Below the pieces are notes generated by a model that was given only the letters and a program-made list of their open reading frames with translations, ran no database searches and had not been told where the DNA came from. A stretch of DNA of 64,000 nucleotides from Nipponacmea schrenckii (lineage: Eukaryota > Mollusca > Gastropoda > Lottiidae): assembly GCA_030562195.1 (NCBI GenBank), contig CM060200.1, forward strand, positions 39,901,084 to 39,965,083. The letters run 5' to 3'. Shown piece after piece: positions 48,592 to 60,168 of the stretch. The position numbers and the translations under genes were made by a program. Every line of letters starts with the position of its first letter. The first letter of the stretch is position 1.

Positions 48592-51500
48592 CTGTTATAA
48601 TAGTGCTCAATACATCAATTGTAGAGTGATATAGAAATACCACTGTTAAAATAGTACTCAATACATCAATTGTAGAGTGATATAGAAATACCACTGTTAA
48701 AATAGTGCTCAATACATCAATTGTAGAGTGATATAGAAATACCACTGTTAAAATAGTACTCAATACATCAATTGTAGTGTGATATAGAAATACCACTGTT
48801 AAAATAGTGCTCAATACATCAATTGTAGAGTGATATAGAAATACCACTGTTAAAATAGAGCTCAATACATCAATTGTAGAGTGACATAGAAATACCACTG
48901 TTAAAATAGTGCTCAATATATCAATTGTAGAGTGATATAGAAATACCACTGTTAAAATAGTACTCAATACATCAATTGTAGAGTGATATAGAAATACCAC
49001 TGTTAAAATAGTACTCAATACATCAATTGTAGAGTGATATAGAAATACCACTGTTAAAATAGTGCTCAATACATCAATTGTAGAGCGATATAGAAATACC
49101 ACTGTTAAAATAGTACTCAATATATCAATTGTAGAGTGATATAGAAATACCACTGTTAAAATAGTGCTCAATACATCAATTGTAGAGTGATATAGAAATA
49201 CCACTGTTAAAATAGTGCTCAATATATCAATTGTAGAGTGATATAGAAATACCACTGTTAAAATAGTACTCAATACATCAATTGTAGAGTGATATAGAAA
49301 TACCACTGTTAAAATAGTACTCAATACATCAATTGTAGAGTGATATAGAAATACCACTGTTAAAATAGTACTCAATACATCAATTGTAGGTGATATAGAA
49401 ATACCACTGTTAAAATAGTACTCAATACATCAATTGTAGAGTGATATAGAAATACCACTGTTAAAATAGTACTCAATACATCAATTGTAGAGTGATATAG
49501 AAATACCACTGTTAAAATAGTACTCAATACATCAATTGTAGAGTGATATAGAAATACCACTGTTAAAATAGTGCTCAATACATCAATTGTAGAGTGATAT
49601 AGAAATACCACTGTTAAAATAGAGCTCAATACATCAATTGTAGAGTGATATAGAAATACCACTGTTAAAATAGTGCTTAATACATCAATTGTAGAGTGAT
49701 ATAGAAATACCACTGTTAAAATAGTGCTTAATACATCAATTGTAGAGTGATATAGAAATACCACTGTTAAAATAGTGCTTAATACATCAATTGTAGAGTG
49801 ATATAGAAATACCACTGTTAAAATAGTACTCAATACATCAATTGTAGAGTGATATAGAAATACCACTGTTAAAATAGTGCTCAATACATCAATTGTAGAG
49901 TGATATAGAAATACCACTGTTAAAATAGAGCTTAATACATCAATTGTAGAGTGATATAGAAATACCACTGTTAAAATAGTGCTCAATACATCAATTGTAG
50001 AGTGAAATAGAAATACCACTGTTAAAATAGCTCAATATATCAATTGTAGAGTGATATAGAATACCACTGTTAAAATAGTACTCAATACATCAATTGTAGA
50101 GTGATATAGAAATACACTTTAAAATAGTGCTCAATAAATCATTTGAGCCGATATAGAAATACCCTGTTAAAATAGTCAATTGTAGAGTGATATAGAATAC
50201 CACTGTTAAAATAGTCCTCAATATATCAATTGTAGAGTGATATAGAAATACCACTGATTAAATAGTGCTCAATATATCAATTGTAGAGGATATAGAATAC
50301 CACTGTTAAAATAGTACTCAATACATCAATTGTAGAGTGATATAGAAATATCACTGTTAAAATAGTCTCAATACATCATTTGTACGATATAGAAATACCC
50401 TGTTAAATAGTACTCAATAATCAATTGTAGAGTGTATAGAAATACCACTGTTAAAATAGAGCTCAATACATCATTTGTAGTGTGATCAGAAATACCACTG
50501 TTAAAATAGTACTCAATTACATCATTGTAGAGTGATATAGAAATACCACTGTTAAAATAGTGCTCAATAATCAATTATGAGAATATAGAAATACCACTTT
50601 AAAATAGTACTCAATACATCAATTATAGGGATAAAGAAATAGCACTGTTAAAATAGTGCTCAATATATCAATTGTAGAGCTATATAGAAATACCACTGTT
50701 AAAATAGTACTCAATACATCAATTGTAGAGTGATATAGAAATACTACTGTTAAAATAGTGCTCAATACATCAATTGTAGAGCAATATAGAAATACCACTG
50801 TTAAAATAGTGCTCAATACATCAATTGTAGAGTGATATAGAAATACCACTGTTAAAATAGTGCTCAATATATCAATTGTAATGTGATATAGAAATACCAC
50901 TGTTAAAATAGTACTCAATGTATCAATTGTGGAGTGATATAGAACTACCACTGTTAAAATAGTACTCAATACATCAATTGTAGAGTGATATAGAAATACT
51001 ACTGTTAAAATAGTGCTCAGTACATCAATTGTAGAGCGATATAGAAATACCACTGTTAAAATAGTGCTCAATACATCAATTGTAGAGTGATATAGAAATA
51101 CCACTGTTAAAATAGTGCTCAATATATCAATTGTAATGTGATATAGAAATACCACTGTTAAACTAGAACTCAATATATCAATTGTGGAGTGATATAGAAA
51201 TACCACTGTTAAAATAGAGCTCAATACATCAATTGTTGAGCAATATAGAAATACCACTGTTAAAATAGTGCTCAATATATCAATTGTAATGTGATATAGA
51301 AATACCACTGTTAAAATAGAGCTTAATACAGCAATTGTAGAGCGATATAGAAATACCACTGTTAAAATAGAGCTCAATACATCAATTGTAGAGTGATATA
51401 GAAATACCACTGTTAAAATAGTGCTCAATACATCACTTGTAGAGTGATATAGAAATACCACTGTTAAACTAGAGCTCAATACATCACTTTGAGAGCGATA

Positions 51501-51690
51501 TAGAATACCACTGTTAAAATAGTGCTCAATATATCAATTGTAATGTGATATAGAAATACCACTGTTAAATTAGAGCTCAATACATCACTTTGAGAGTGAT
51601 ATAGAAATACCACTGTTAAAATAGTGCTCAATACATCAATTGTAGAGTGATATAGAAATATCACTGTTAAAAAAGAGCTCATTACATCTT
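48592..51690. repeat. 51-bp minisatellite, 3.1 kb array
   Basis: About 60 units of 51 bp marked by ATCAATTGTAGAGTGATATA and AATACCACTGTTAAAATAG. The length is 17 codons and stop-free on the minus strand, giving ORFs of up to 286 codons repeating STILTVVFLYHSTIDVL. Variant blocks (for example GTAATGTGATAT followed by GAGCTCAAT) recur at intervals, suggesting higher-order duplication. Units at ~50030-50640 have many small deletions. Confidence 0.98.
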
Positions 51691-52147
51691 CAACTTATTA
51701 GATAGGAAGGGTAGGAAGTTAAACTCCATTTCATTGTATACAATTATTTATCTAAATACTCATAGTAACTAATTTCATATTTATAAAAATTTTAATAAAA
51801 TTCCAAAAATCTATTTGGAGGGCCTAAAAAAGTAAAAGATATGGGTTGCCTTTCCTTGCCCCTTCCTCTGCCCCCTCCTCTCTCCACCTAACCTAAAAAC
51901 ATACTGATTACTGTCCTTCACCTAAGTTTTTTAAATATACTTCCTTTCTGAAAATTTACTTGTTTGTTTCCTCTATTTCTTTCTTCCTTGTGTGACTAAT
52001 ACTTTCACAATGGTCCCCCCGCCCTTTAAACCCCACCCCCCCTTTTAAAACCCCCAAACCCCCCCTTTTAAAATCCCTCTGCTCTGCTAAAGCTCTGCTC
52101 TGCTCTTTCAATGAATCCAAACAACAATAATTGCAGCTAGAGTTAAA
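51691..52147. other. Right flank of the 51-bp array
   Basis: Low-complexity C-rich and T-rich sequence (poly-C runs at ~52015-52075, repeated CTCTGCT). Its inverted, poorly matching copy is 26829-27240. A family B tip (GTAGGAAGTTAAACTCCATT) lies at ~51711. Confidence 0.6.
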
Positions 52148-52470
52148 GGATTATAAAGAGGTTACATGTTTTTTGTGTGTCCAGGGGACATTGATAGCAT
52201 CAATCTTTCTAATATTCAATCAGATGTCTCTGGTTTGTGCAATTCCAATAAAACTAAGGGTTTTAAGATGTCACTTATAATAAATTATGTTTTTAAAGTA
52301 TCACATAAGGCCCTTCACGATTAGTTTTGTTATCAAAAACTTAATGTTAGTAGAATAACAGGAACAACAGATATCTGATTGAAAATTGGAATGGTGCAAT
52401 TACATGTTATCAGTGTCCCTGATACACATTAAAAATTGAGAAAACCTCTTGACAATCTCTTTAACCCTTT
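52148..52470. mobile_element. Palindromic element with ~115-bp arms (family C)
   Basis: The left arm (ATTGATAGCATCAAT, TATTCAATCAGATGTCTCTG, CAATAAAACTAAGG) is mirrored by the right arm (GATATCTGATTGAAAATTGG, ATCAGTGTCCCTGATACACA, AACCTCTTGACAATCTCTTT). Same family as the repeats at 55880-56820. Confidence 0.75.
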
Positions 52471-53639
52471 CAACCCTATAAGCCGTTATACCGGCTTATC
52501 CTTATATGATATATATCCTATGAGCCAGTAAACCGGCTGTTGTCAAGTGACATCATACAACGTTAACGTTAACATCATACAAAGTAAGAAATATTGCTTG
52601 GAGCTCAGGGTATATGACGTTCTATCTAAATTACACTCAGGGTTCAAAGGGTTTAAGAAAATATTTCATAATGCTTTCAAGTCCACCTGAATATTGTGTA
52701 ATAATTGAGAAAAGACAGATCTAATTTTATGATCTATAAAACCTGTATTTAGAATTCTATACTATAACAACAACCTTCCATTTTTAATTTTATATTTCAT
52801 TTTATATATTATCTTACAATACTTTTTTAAATGAAAAATGTCAAAAATAATATTACAAATAAGACAAAATAATGAATGTAGGATGGGTCTAAAAAATGAC
52901 ACTACTAATTATTGTGACGTCAGTTGAACTATTTGATAACAAACTGTTAAGTTAAAGGGACAAACTCAACATCCATTTGACTGTTGTACCTAAGCTCAAA
53001 ATTTCTTGTTTCTGAAACTAAGCTTATCAGTAAAAGTATTCATAGCTCACTGTGGAAATTGAGTTTTGAGAATTATCTGCTCTGAGAGTTAAAATGATAC
53101 TAGTCACGAGTCTGTGAAATACTGAAAGTGACGTGATGCTTATAGATTAACGTATTTTGAAGATTTTAACAAAATTAAACGGCCTATTTGAGTTGTTTTT
53201 GAAAAGATTATGCAATTTTCATGAAGTTCTGGTACTTTTGAAGACTATTTATATCAAGTCATATCAAGTGCGAAATCATGCCTTGAAAACGATCTATATT
53301 TAGATGAAAATAAACGTTCTAAATGTTCAAAATTCAACTCAGACCACTGGAAATCTGTTGGAATCAGGGGCCTCCTAGACTTTTTGGTTTTAAGGGGTTT
53401 CAGTCATTGGGCATCACAGTTTTGACCAACCCTGATTGCTACATAAAATTACAAAATAAATTTAGATGAGAAATGTCAAAAACCAGAGATCTTAAATAAG
53501 ATATAAAATCTAAACTGTCGGTAAAGAATGTCAGGTCATGACAGTCATCCTTGACAGGTCAACACTTCACACTTGCTTTATTTATTGTTATTTTAATATA
53601 TAAACTTAATGTACTTAACAATACTGGACTATCAGGGAG
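52471..53639. other. No feature recognised
   Basis: AT-rich, no array and no supported exon. A small inverted phrase around AAGCCGTTATACCGGCTTAT lies near 52481. Confidence 0.4.
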
Positions 53640-55165
53640 GCCAGGGAGGAAAGGTAGGGGGGCAGGGAGGCTAGGGAGGAAAGGTAGAGGGCAGGGAGGC
53701 TAGGGAGGAAAGGTAAGGGGCAGGGAGATTAGGGAGGAAAGGTTGGGGGCAGGGAGGAAAGGTAGAGGGCAGGGAAGCTAGGGAGGAAAGGTAGAGGGCA
53801 GGGAGGCTAGGGAGGAAAGGTAGAGGGCAGGGAGGCTAGGGAGGAAAGGTAGAGGGCAGGGAAGCTAGGGAAGGGAAAAGGGAGTGGGCAGGGAGGCTAG
53901 GGAAGGGAAAAGGGAGAGGGCAGGGAGGCTAGGGAGGAAAGGTAGAGGGCAGGGAAGCTAGGGAGGAAAGGTAGGGGGCAGGGAGGCTAGGGAGGAAAGG
54001 TTTGTGGGCAGGGAGGCTAGGGAGGAAAGGTAGAGGGCAGGGAGACTAGGGAGGAAAGGTAGTGGGCAGGGAGGCTAGGGAGGAAAGGTAGTGGGCAGGG
54101 AAGCTAGGGAGGAAAGGTAGAGGGCAGGGAAGGGTAGGGAGGAAAGGTAGAGGGCAGGGAGGCTAGGGAGGAAAGGTAGAGGGCAGGGAGGCTAGGGAGG
54201 AAAGGTAGTGGGCAGGGAAGGGTAGGGAAGGGAAAGGTAGAGGGCAGGGAGGCTAGGGAGGAAAGGTAGAGGGCAGGGAAGGGTAGGGAAGAAAGGTAGT
54301 GGGCAGGGAGGCTAGGGAAGGGAAAAGGGAGTGGGCAGGGAGGCTAGGGAGGAAAGGTAGAGGGCAGGGAAGGGTAGGGAGGAAAGGTAGAGGGCAGGGA
54401 GGCTAGGGAAGGGAAAAGGGAGAGGGCAGGGAGGCTAGGGAGGAAAGGTAGAGGGCAGGGAAAGGGTAGGGAGGAAAGGTAGAGGGCAGGGAAGGGTAGG
54501 GAGGAAAGGTAGTGGGCAGGGAGGCTAGGGAGGAAAGGTAGAGGGCAGGGAGGCTAGGGAGGAAAGGTAGTGGGCAGGGAGGCTAGGGAGGAAAGGTAGT
54601 GGGCAGGGAGACTAGGGAGGAAAGGTGGCAGTGGGACAGGGAGGCTAGGGAGGAAAGGTAGAGGGCAGGGAAGCTAGGGAGGAAAGGTAGAGGGCAGGGA
54701 GGCTAGGGAGGAAAGGTAGTGGGCAGGGAGGCTAGGGAGGAAAGGTAGAGGGCAGGGAGGCTAGGGAGGAAAGGTAGAGGGCAGGGAAGCTAGGGTTAAG
54801 AAAGGTAGTGGGCAGGGAGGCTAGGGAGGAAAGGTAGTGGACAGGGAGGCTAGGGAGGAAAGGTAGTGGGCAGGGAGGCTAGGGAGGAAAGGTAGAGGGA
54901 AGGGAGGCTAGGGAGGAAAGGTAGAGGGCAGGGAGGCTAGGGAGGAAATGTAGTGGGCAGGGAAGCTAGGGAGGAAAGGTAGAGGGCAGGGAAGCTAGGG
55001 AGGAAAGGTAGGGGTCAGGGAGACTAGGGAGGAAATGTAGGGGGCAGGGAGACTAGGGAGGAAATGCAGGGGACATGGAGGCTAGGGAGGAAAGGTAGGG
55101 GGCAGGGAGGCTAGGGAGGAAAGGTAGGGGGCAGGGAGGCTAGGGAGGATAGGTAGGGGGAGAGA
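53640..55165. repeat. 29-bp polypurine minisatellite
   Basis: About 52 units of GGGCAGGGAGGCTAGGGAGG followed by AAAGGTAGA. The plus strand is almost purely purine with four or more G-runs per unit, so it can form G-quadruplexes or triplexes. Variants GAAGGGTAGGG and AAGGGAAAAGGGAG recur in blocks. Confidence 0.97.
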
Positions 55166-55875
55166 AACCTGGTTATTTTTTTTGGACTATCCTAAAAGAT
55201 GTGGCTGTGGGGTTAATAAAGGTAGGGGGAGGGGGATAATCTTAGTAGGAGGACCCTGATCAATATGTTTAAGGGTTAAGGGCGACCCATGTCTTTTTTT
55301 TCTAGGCCATTCAATTAGATTTTTGTTCATTTTTAAAATATGCAATAAGTAACTATGAGTATCCAGATAAATAATGGAGTTTAACATCCTACTCTTTACA
55401 CCTAATGGTTTAATAAAGACTTGCAAGCTGTGTACAAACGAGGGAGTATTCACCAGGACATTGGCTAATCTCTCATGGCATGTCCCATGGGGCTCTCACC
55501 CTGGCAAAAATTTTTTTGAAAAATAGAATTAATTAGGTTATTCTGATACATATTTTGGTGCCAACACGAAAAAAATCGTGTTCTAAATTTTGTCAGAAAT
55601 GAATCAGAGTTGAAAAAAAAATTTCTAGGAGGTGAATTAAGATTCCTGGACCCTCACTGGGACTGTCACTGATCAGTATTTGTTAGATGTCTTATATAGT
55701 AAATGTCAATTTGTTATAATGACAGAATAAAGAACTCTATGATTTGTTTTATAATGATATAATTTCTCTATTAGTCTGACTGTCTTGACTGGACTGGAAC
55801 AGGGCAATGTCAAAAATGGATTTTACAGTTTATTTTTTTTAAGCTAATATGCCAAGTTTTCAATACATAGGATTG
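55166..55875. other. Spacer with family B tip
   Basis: A family B fragment lies at ~55373-55510 (TAATGGAGTTTAACATCCTA, CACCAGGACATTGGCTAATC). The 88-codon minus ORF at 55187-55453 spans this fragment and is not supported. Confidence 0.5.
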
Positions 55876-55879
55876 TAAA

Positions 55880-56820
55880 GACGTTTTCTAAATTTTAATG
55901 TATATCTGGTACACTTATAGCATCAATTTACACCATTCTAATATTCAATCAGATGCAGTTCCTATAATTCGACTAAAACTAAACAGTTCTATTAAAGAGA
56001 TTATAAAGATGTTTATTAAATTTTGTATATGTATCAGGGAAGCTTATAGCATCAATTTACAATCAGACATCAGTGGTTCCTTTAATTATACTAAAACTAA
56101 ACAGTTCTATTAAAGAGATTGTAAAGAGGTTTTCTAAATTTTGTATGTGTATCAGAGACACTAATAGCATCAATTCACTTCATTTTAATTTTATCTGTGG
56201 TTCCTGGAATTTCACTAAAACTAAGTGTTTGACGTCTTTAATTGCTAAATATGCTATTGCGCCACATCTCTGCTGTTAATGATGTCTTCAAATACTTACT
56301 AGAATTGCAGGAACCACAGACATCTGATTGAAAATTGGTGTGATGTAAATTGATACTCTAAGTTTCCCTGATACACATGCAAAATTTAGAAAACTTCTTA
56401 ACAATCTCTTCAATAGAACTGTTTAGTTTTAGTATAATTAAAGGAACCACTGAGGTCTGATTGTAAATAAGAATGATGTAAATTGATGATATCAGTGTCC
56501 CTGATACATATACAAAATTAAGAAAACCTCTTTACAATCTCTTTAATAGAACTGTTTAGTTTTAGTATAATTAAAGGAACCACTGAGGTCTGATTGAAAA
56601 TTAGAATGGTGTAAATTGATGCTATAAGCATCCCTGATACATATACAAAATTAAGAAAACCTCTTTACAACCTCTTTAAAAGAACTGTTTAGTTTTGGTA
56701 GAAGTATATGAACCACTGAGGACTGATTGTAAATAAGAATGATGTAAATTGATGCTATAAGCTCCCTGATACACATACAAAATTCAGAAAACCTTTATAC
56801 AATCTCAAAATTTCTATGTT
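55880..56820. repeat. Family C: ~115-bp repeats, direct then inverted
   Basis: About three direct units (ATAGCATCAATTTACA, CAATCAGA, AACTAAACAGTTCTATTAAA) at 55880-56280 face about four inverted units at 56290-56820 (GAACTGTTTAGTTTTAGTAT, ATGATGTAAATTGATG, CCCTGATACATATACAAAAT). The whole is a ~940-bp imperfect palindrome. Confidence 0.88.
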
Positions 56821-57199
56821 CAATGGGGTAAAATGCCTGATTTTTAATTGTTAAGTCATTCTAAATTATGTCAACACGAGATATTGTAATTTTGTGTATA
56901 TCAACTGAAATATGAGAGAAATATTGAGGTTATTATTGTTAATTATTGCATAGTTAATTTCTTAATTAGTCTGATTAATTATTTTATTGTTTTATTATTA
57001 TTACCATTGCAGCTATTGTTTTTAATCTGATGACTTAAAAATTCTGATAATATATGTAATTAGGCAGGTCAATAGGTCATCCATAAATCTTTGGAACACA
57101 GGTACCATACTACGACTGCCAGACTGCCGACTCGCAAAACTTTTATTGAAATAATAATTCCAAATCACAAGGGAATAAATTATGGTATAACAACTTCTT
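56821..57199. other. No feature recognised
   Basis: AT-rich spacer. Confidence 0.4.
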
Positions 57200-57365
57200 T
57201 AAAGGGAAACTATGTCTTAGAATGAACCTTAAATTTTTAACTTTGGTCAATAAGAGTATATATTCATCAGTAGATAAACCTGCTGCCATAAATAACACAA
57301 CAGACTTCTAATATAATCTGATAAATCAAAAAAAAATTAGTAATTATCAATAAAAATACAATTGT
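57200..57365. mobile_element. Palindromic MITE family A, left arm
   Basis: AAAGGGAAACTATGTCTTAG, TTGGTCAATAAGAGTATATA, AACCTGCTGCCATAAATAAC; the right arm is missing. Confidence 0.7.
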
Positions 57366-57699
57366 ACCTTTAACAACATGTTATATAACATACTGCTATA
57401 ATAATTAATCTAAAATATTAAAAATAGGAAATAAATTAGGTTAAAGATTTTATTAAATGTTGAAGCTGGAGAAAAATTAAATCCCAAAAACATAGAAATT
57501 ATTTAATAAAATATTATAGATTATTATGTTATAATTGTTTTTCCTGATTGACCATCAATAACCTTGTGAGTTCGTTAACATCATTATTATCAAGATGACT
57601 AATTAACTTCTATTTTTAACGAACTTTATCAATACTGTTTAAATGAAAATAAAATGATGGGTCTACAGTAATTTGATTGAATTGTACTCAATTGACATT
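57366..57699. other. No feature recognised
   Basis: AT-rich spacer of about 330 bp. Confidence 0.4.
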
Positions 57700-58230
57700 A
57701 TTGATCGGAACTGGTGCTTTGAAAGTAACTAGTTAATGCTAGAGTCTGTGTCAGTGAATTTCCCTTTATTGCACACTGCAGTAGGTGTTTCTAAAGAACT
57801 GTTACTTTGTCAATAACAATATATACTAGAACTAACAAGAGTTTGTCTTTGAATTTCCCTTATTGCACACTGCAGTAGGTTGATCAAAAGAACTTTTAAT
57901 TTGTCAATAACAGTGTAGGCCTATACTAGAACTATTTCTTAATCAGTACAGTGTTCACAATAGCAGTTATCTTAAATTCCCCTATTTGCACACTGAATGA
58001 AGTAGGTTTCATTGTGAGTAACAATGAGGACTTGTCAAGAAACTTCCATCATTGAACACTGTAGCTTCATGAGAACTGGTTCTTGAATAACATTGTACTC
58101 TAGCCTGTGTCAGTAAATTTCCCTCATTGCTCACTGCATGCAAATGTTAGAGAGAGCAGTTCCTTAATAAAAACAATGTAAATTAGAGCTTATGTCAATG
58201 AATTTTCTTCATTGCATAATGCAATAATTG
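57700..58230. repeat. ~120-bp degenerate tandem repeat
   Basis: About five units marked by GTCAGTGAATTTCCCTTTAT, TTGCACACTGCAGTAGGT and TCAATAACAATAT. The TTCCC-TCATTGCACACTGCAT core resembles the inner arm of foldback family B (33775-33800). Confidence 0.75.
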
Positions 58231-59235
58231 TCCTATTCTATAAAGAGTAATAAGAGAAGAAAACTAATGGACAGTTTAAGATTTGATCCATTGGTATTGC
58301 TTGAAATTAAACAGGGGGATTTTGAAAAACAAGGCCAACTTCTGATTTCATGCTCATGTGATCAGAGAGCATAGCAACAACAAACACTATCAGAAAGGCA
58401 TAAAAGACTGGTATCTAGTTACCTATCAGGTACCATTACAGCCCAGCACTAATATCATACTTTGATGACCATATCAATTATTGAGATATTTCAGTGTATA
58501 TGTTAATTTGACATTAAAGTTAGGTTCCCCCTAGATTAATTGACATTATCCTAATCAAATGTCAACTACATTGTTATACTATGTTGTACTAATAGAAGCT
58601 TTGTTATTGTATGGGGGAGGGGATGCTGGGAGTGAGGACCAAACACTGCCCTATCCACCCTGAAGAGTTTTGTTAGAATTTAATAATTGTTTAGCATTAA
58701 ATCAACAACAATATAGACAAGAGAGTTTTTGACATTGAAATATACACATTTCTTTCTGAAGCCATCCCAAATTGGCATTCTTGAGTAAAAATACCAAAAA
58801 ATGAGGAATCGACATAAATCAGGGCATTTTTTAAGATTTCCCTTGATTTCAACATTTTTAAGGAATTTTTGCAAATGAAATGGATTGGTCTTTGTTGGTG
58901 TCTTAATTACGTTCAGCTCCCCCCCCCCCCACCTTTTGCTGGTTTCCATGGCTCCTACAGCCTAGTTGAATGAGTATTGCAACTTCAAGAATTGTTGCAG
59001 CTTAACCAGATGTATATATCTCACTGAGCTATTCATTCTAGTTTAATATAGTGAAATACGTAGAAAATAAATTAGAATTGGTTTTAATGAAAGCGAAGAT
59101 ATTTTTTAGGGTTGTGTGGTGAATAAGACTATAATTTCATGAAGTAACATTGAACGCTACAGTTATCTTAATGAGGCTGAGGACAGCTTCAATTGATAGT
59201 TACGTTTCTTCGTTCCTATTTCTTTCTCTCATTAT
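58231..59235. other. No feature recognised
   Basis: About 1 kb with a poly-C run at ~58919-58930; the 89-codon minus ORF at 58680-58949 lacks support. Confidence 0.4.
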
Positions 59236-59239
59236 CTTT

Positions 59240-59620
59240 AAAGCTATACTACCTCTTAGATTGAAATTTTATACCTGGCCAATAAGAGTATATATTCATC
59301 AGTGGATGTACCTGGTGTCAATACTATACAATAGAATCTCTCTCAAACCCAATAAATACATTAAAATCAATAATTTTAAAAGTTTTATAGATATAATATA
59401 TTATCTAGAGATTCTATTCTTTAGTCATGACACCAGGTAAGTCTAACTGATGAATATATACTCTTATTGACCAAGTTTATTGAAGTGTTTTTCAATATAT
59501 ATATGGTGTTCTATAGAGATTCTATTCTTTAGTCATGACACCAGGTAAGTCTAACTGATGAATATATACTCTTATTGACCAAGTTTGAAACTTTAAATTT
59601 TAAGTTCAGTCTAAGTGGTG
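59240..59620. mobile_element. Palindromic MITE family A with duplicated right arm
   Basis: Left arm TGGCCAATAAGAGTATATAT and ATGTACCTGGTGTCAATAC; the right arm GATTCTATTCTTTAGTCATG, ACACCAGGTAAGTCTAACTG occurs twice, at ~59405-59480 and ~59518-59590, 113 bp apart. Confidence 0.78.
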
Positions 59621-59739
59621 GTATAACTTTAATTTCAACAGATTTCTCGTGATTCTTACTTCAAAAACTCGATTTTAGGTATTTACATTTAACTAGATTA
59701 AATAGATTGATGACTTTTACAATTTATTTCATGATTCTG

Positions 59740-60168
59740 TCTGATTGACTAGAACAGTTGTCTGAATATCACATTGTGTAAAACTCTGAGTAACAACATG
59801 TCTTAAATTCTGTTTTAATATTTCTATATCACTCTACAATTGAGTAGAACAGTCTAAATATCACACAGTGTAAAACTCTGAGTTACAACATGTTTTAAAT
59901 TCTGTTTTAATATTTCTATATCACTCTACAATTGACTAGAACAGTCTAAATATCATACAGTGTAAAACTCTGAGTAACAACATGTTTTAATATTTCTATA
60001 TCACTCTACAATTGACTAGAACAGTCTAAATATCATACAGTGTAAAACTCTGAGTAACAACATGTTTTAATATTTCTATATCACTCTACAATTGACTAGA
60101 ACAGTTGTCTGAATATCATACAGTGTAAAACTCTGAGTAACAATGTGTTTTAAATTCTGTTTTAATAA
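59740..60168. repeat. ~82-98-bp tandem repeat, left part
   Basis: About 4.5 units of TAGAACAGTCTAAATATCAT, ACAGTGTAAAACTCTGAGT and TATTTCTATATCACTCTACA plus ATTGA. It continues at 61447-61710 after an insertion. Confidence 0.9.

Noticed and set aside
48548..51682. Long minus-strand ORFs (up to 286 codons) repeating STILTVVFLYHSTIDVL
   Set aside because: The 51-bp unit is a multiple of three and stop-free in this frame. The same array is frame-broken by small indels, and no start, splice or conserved non-repeat part is seen.
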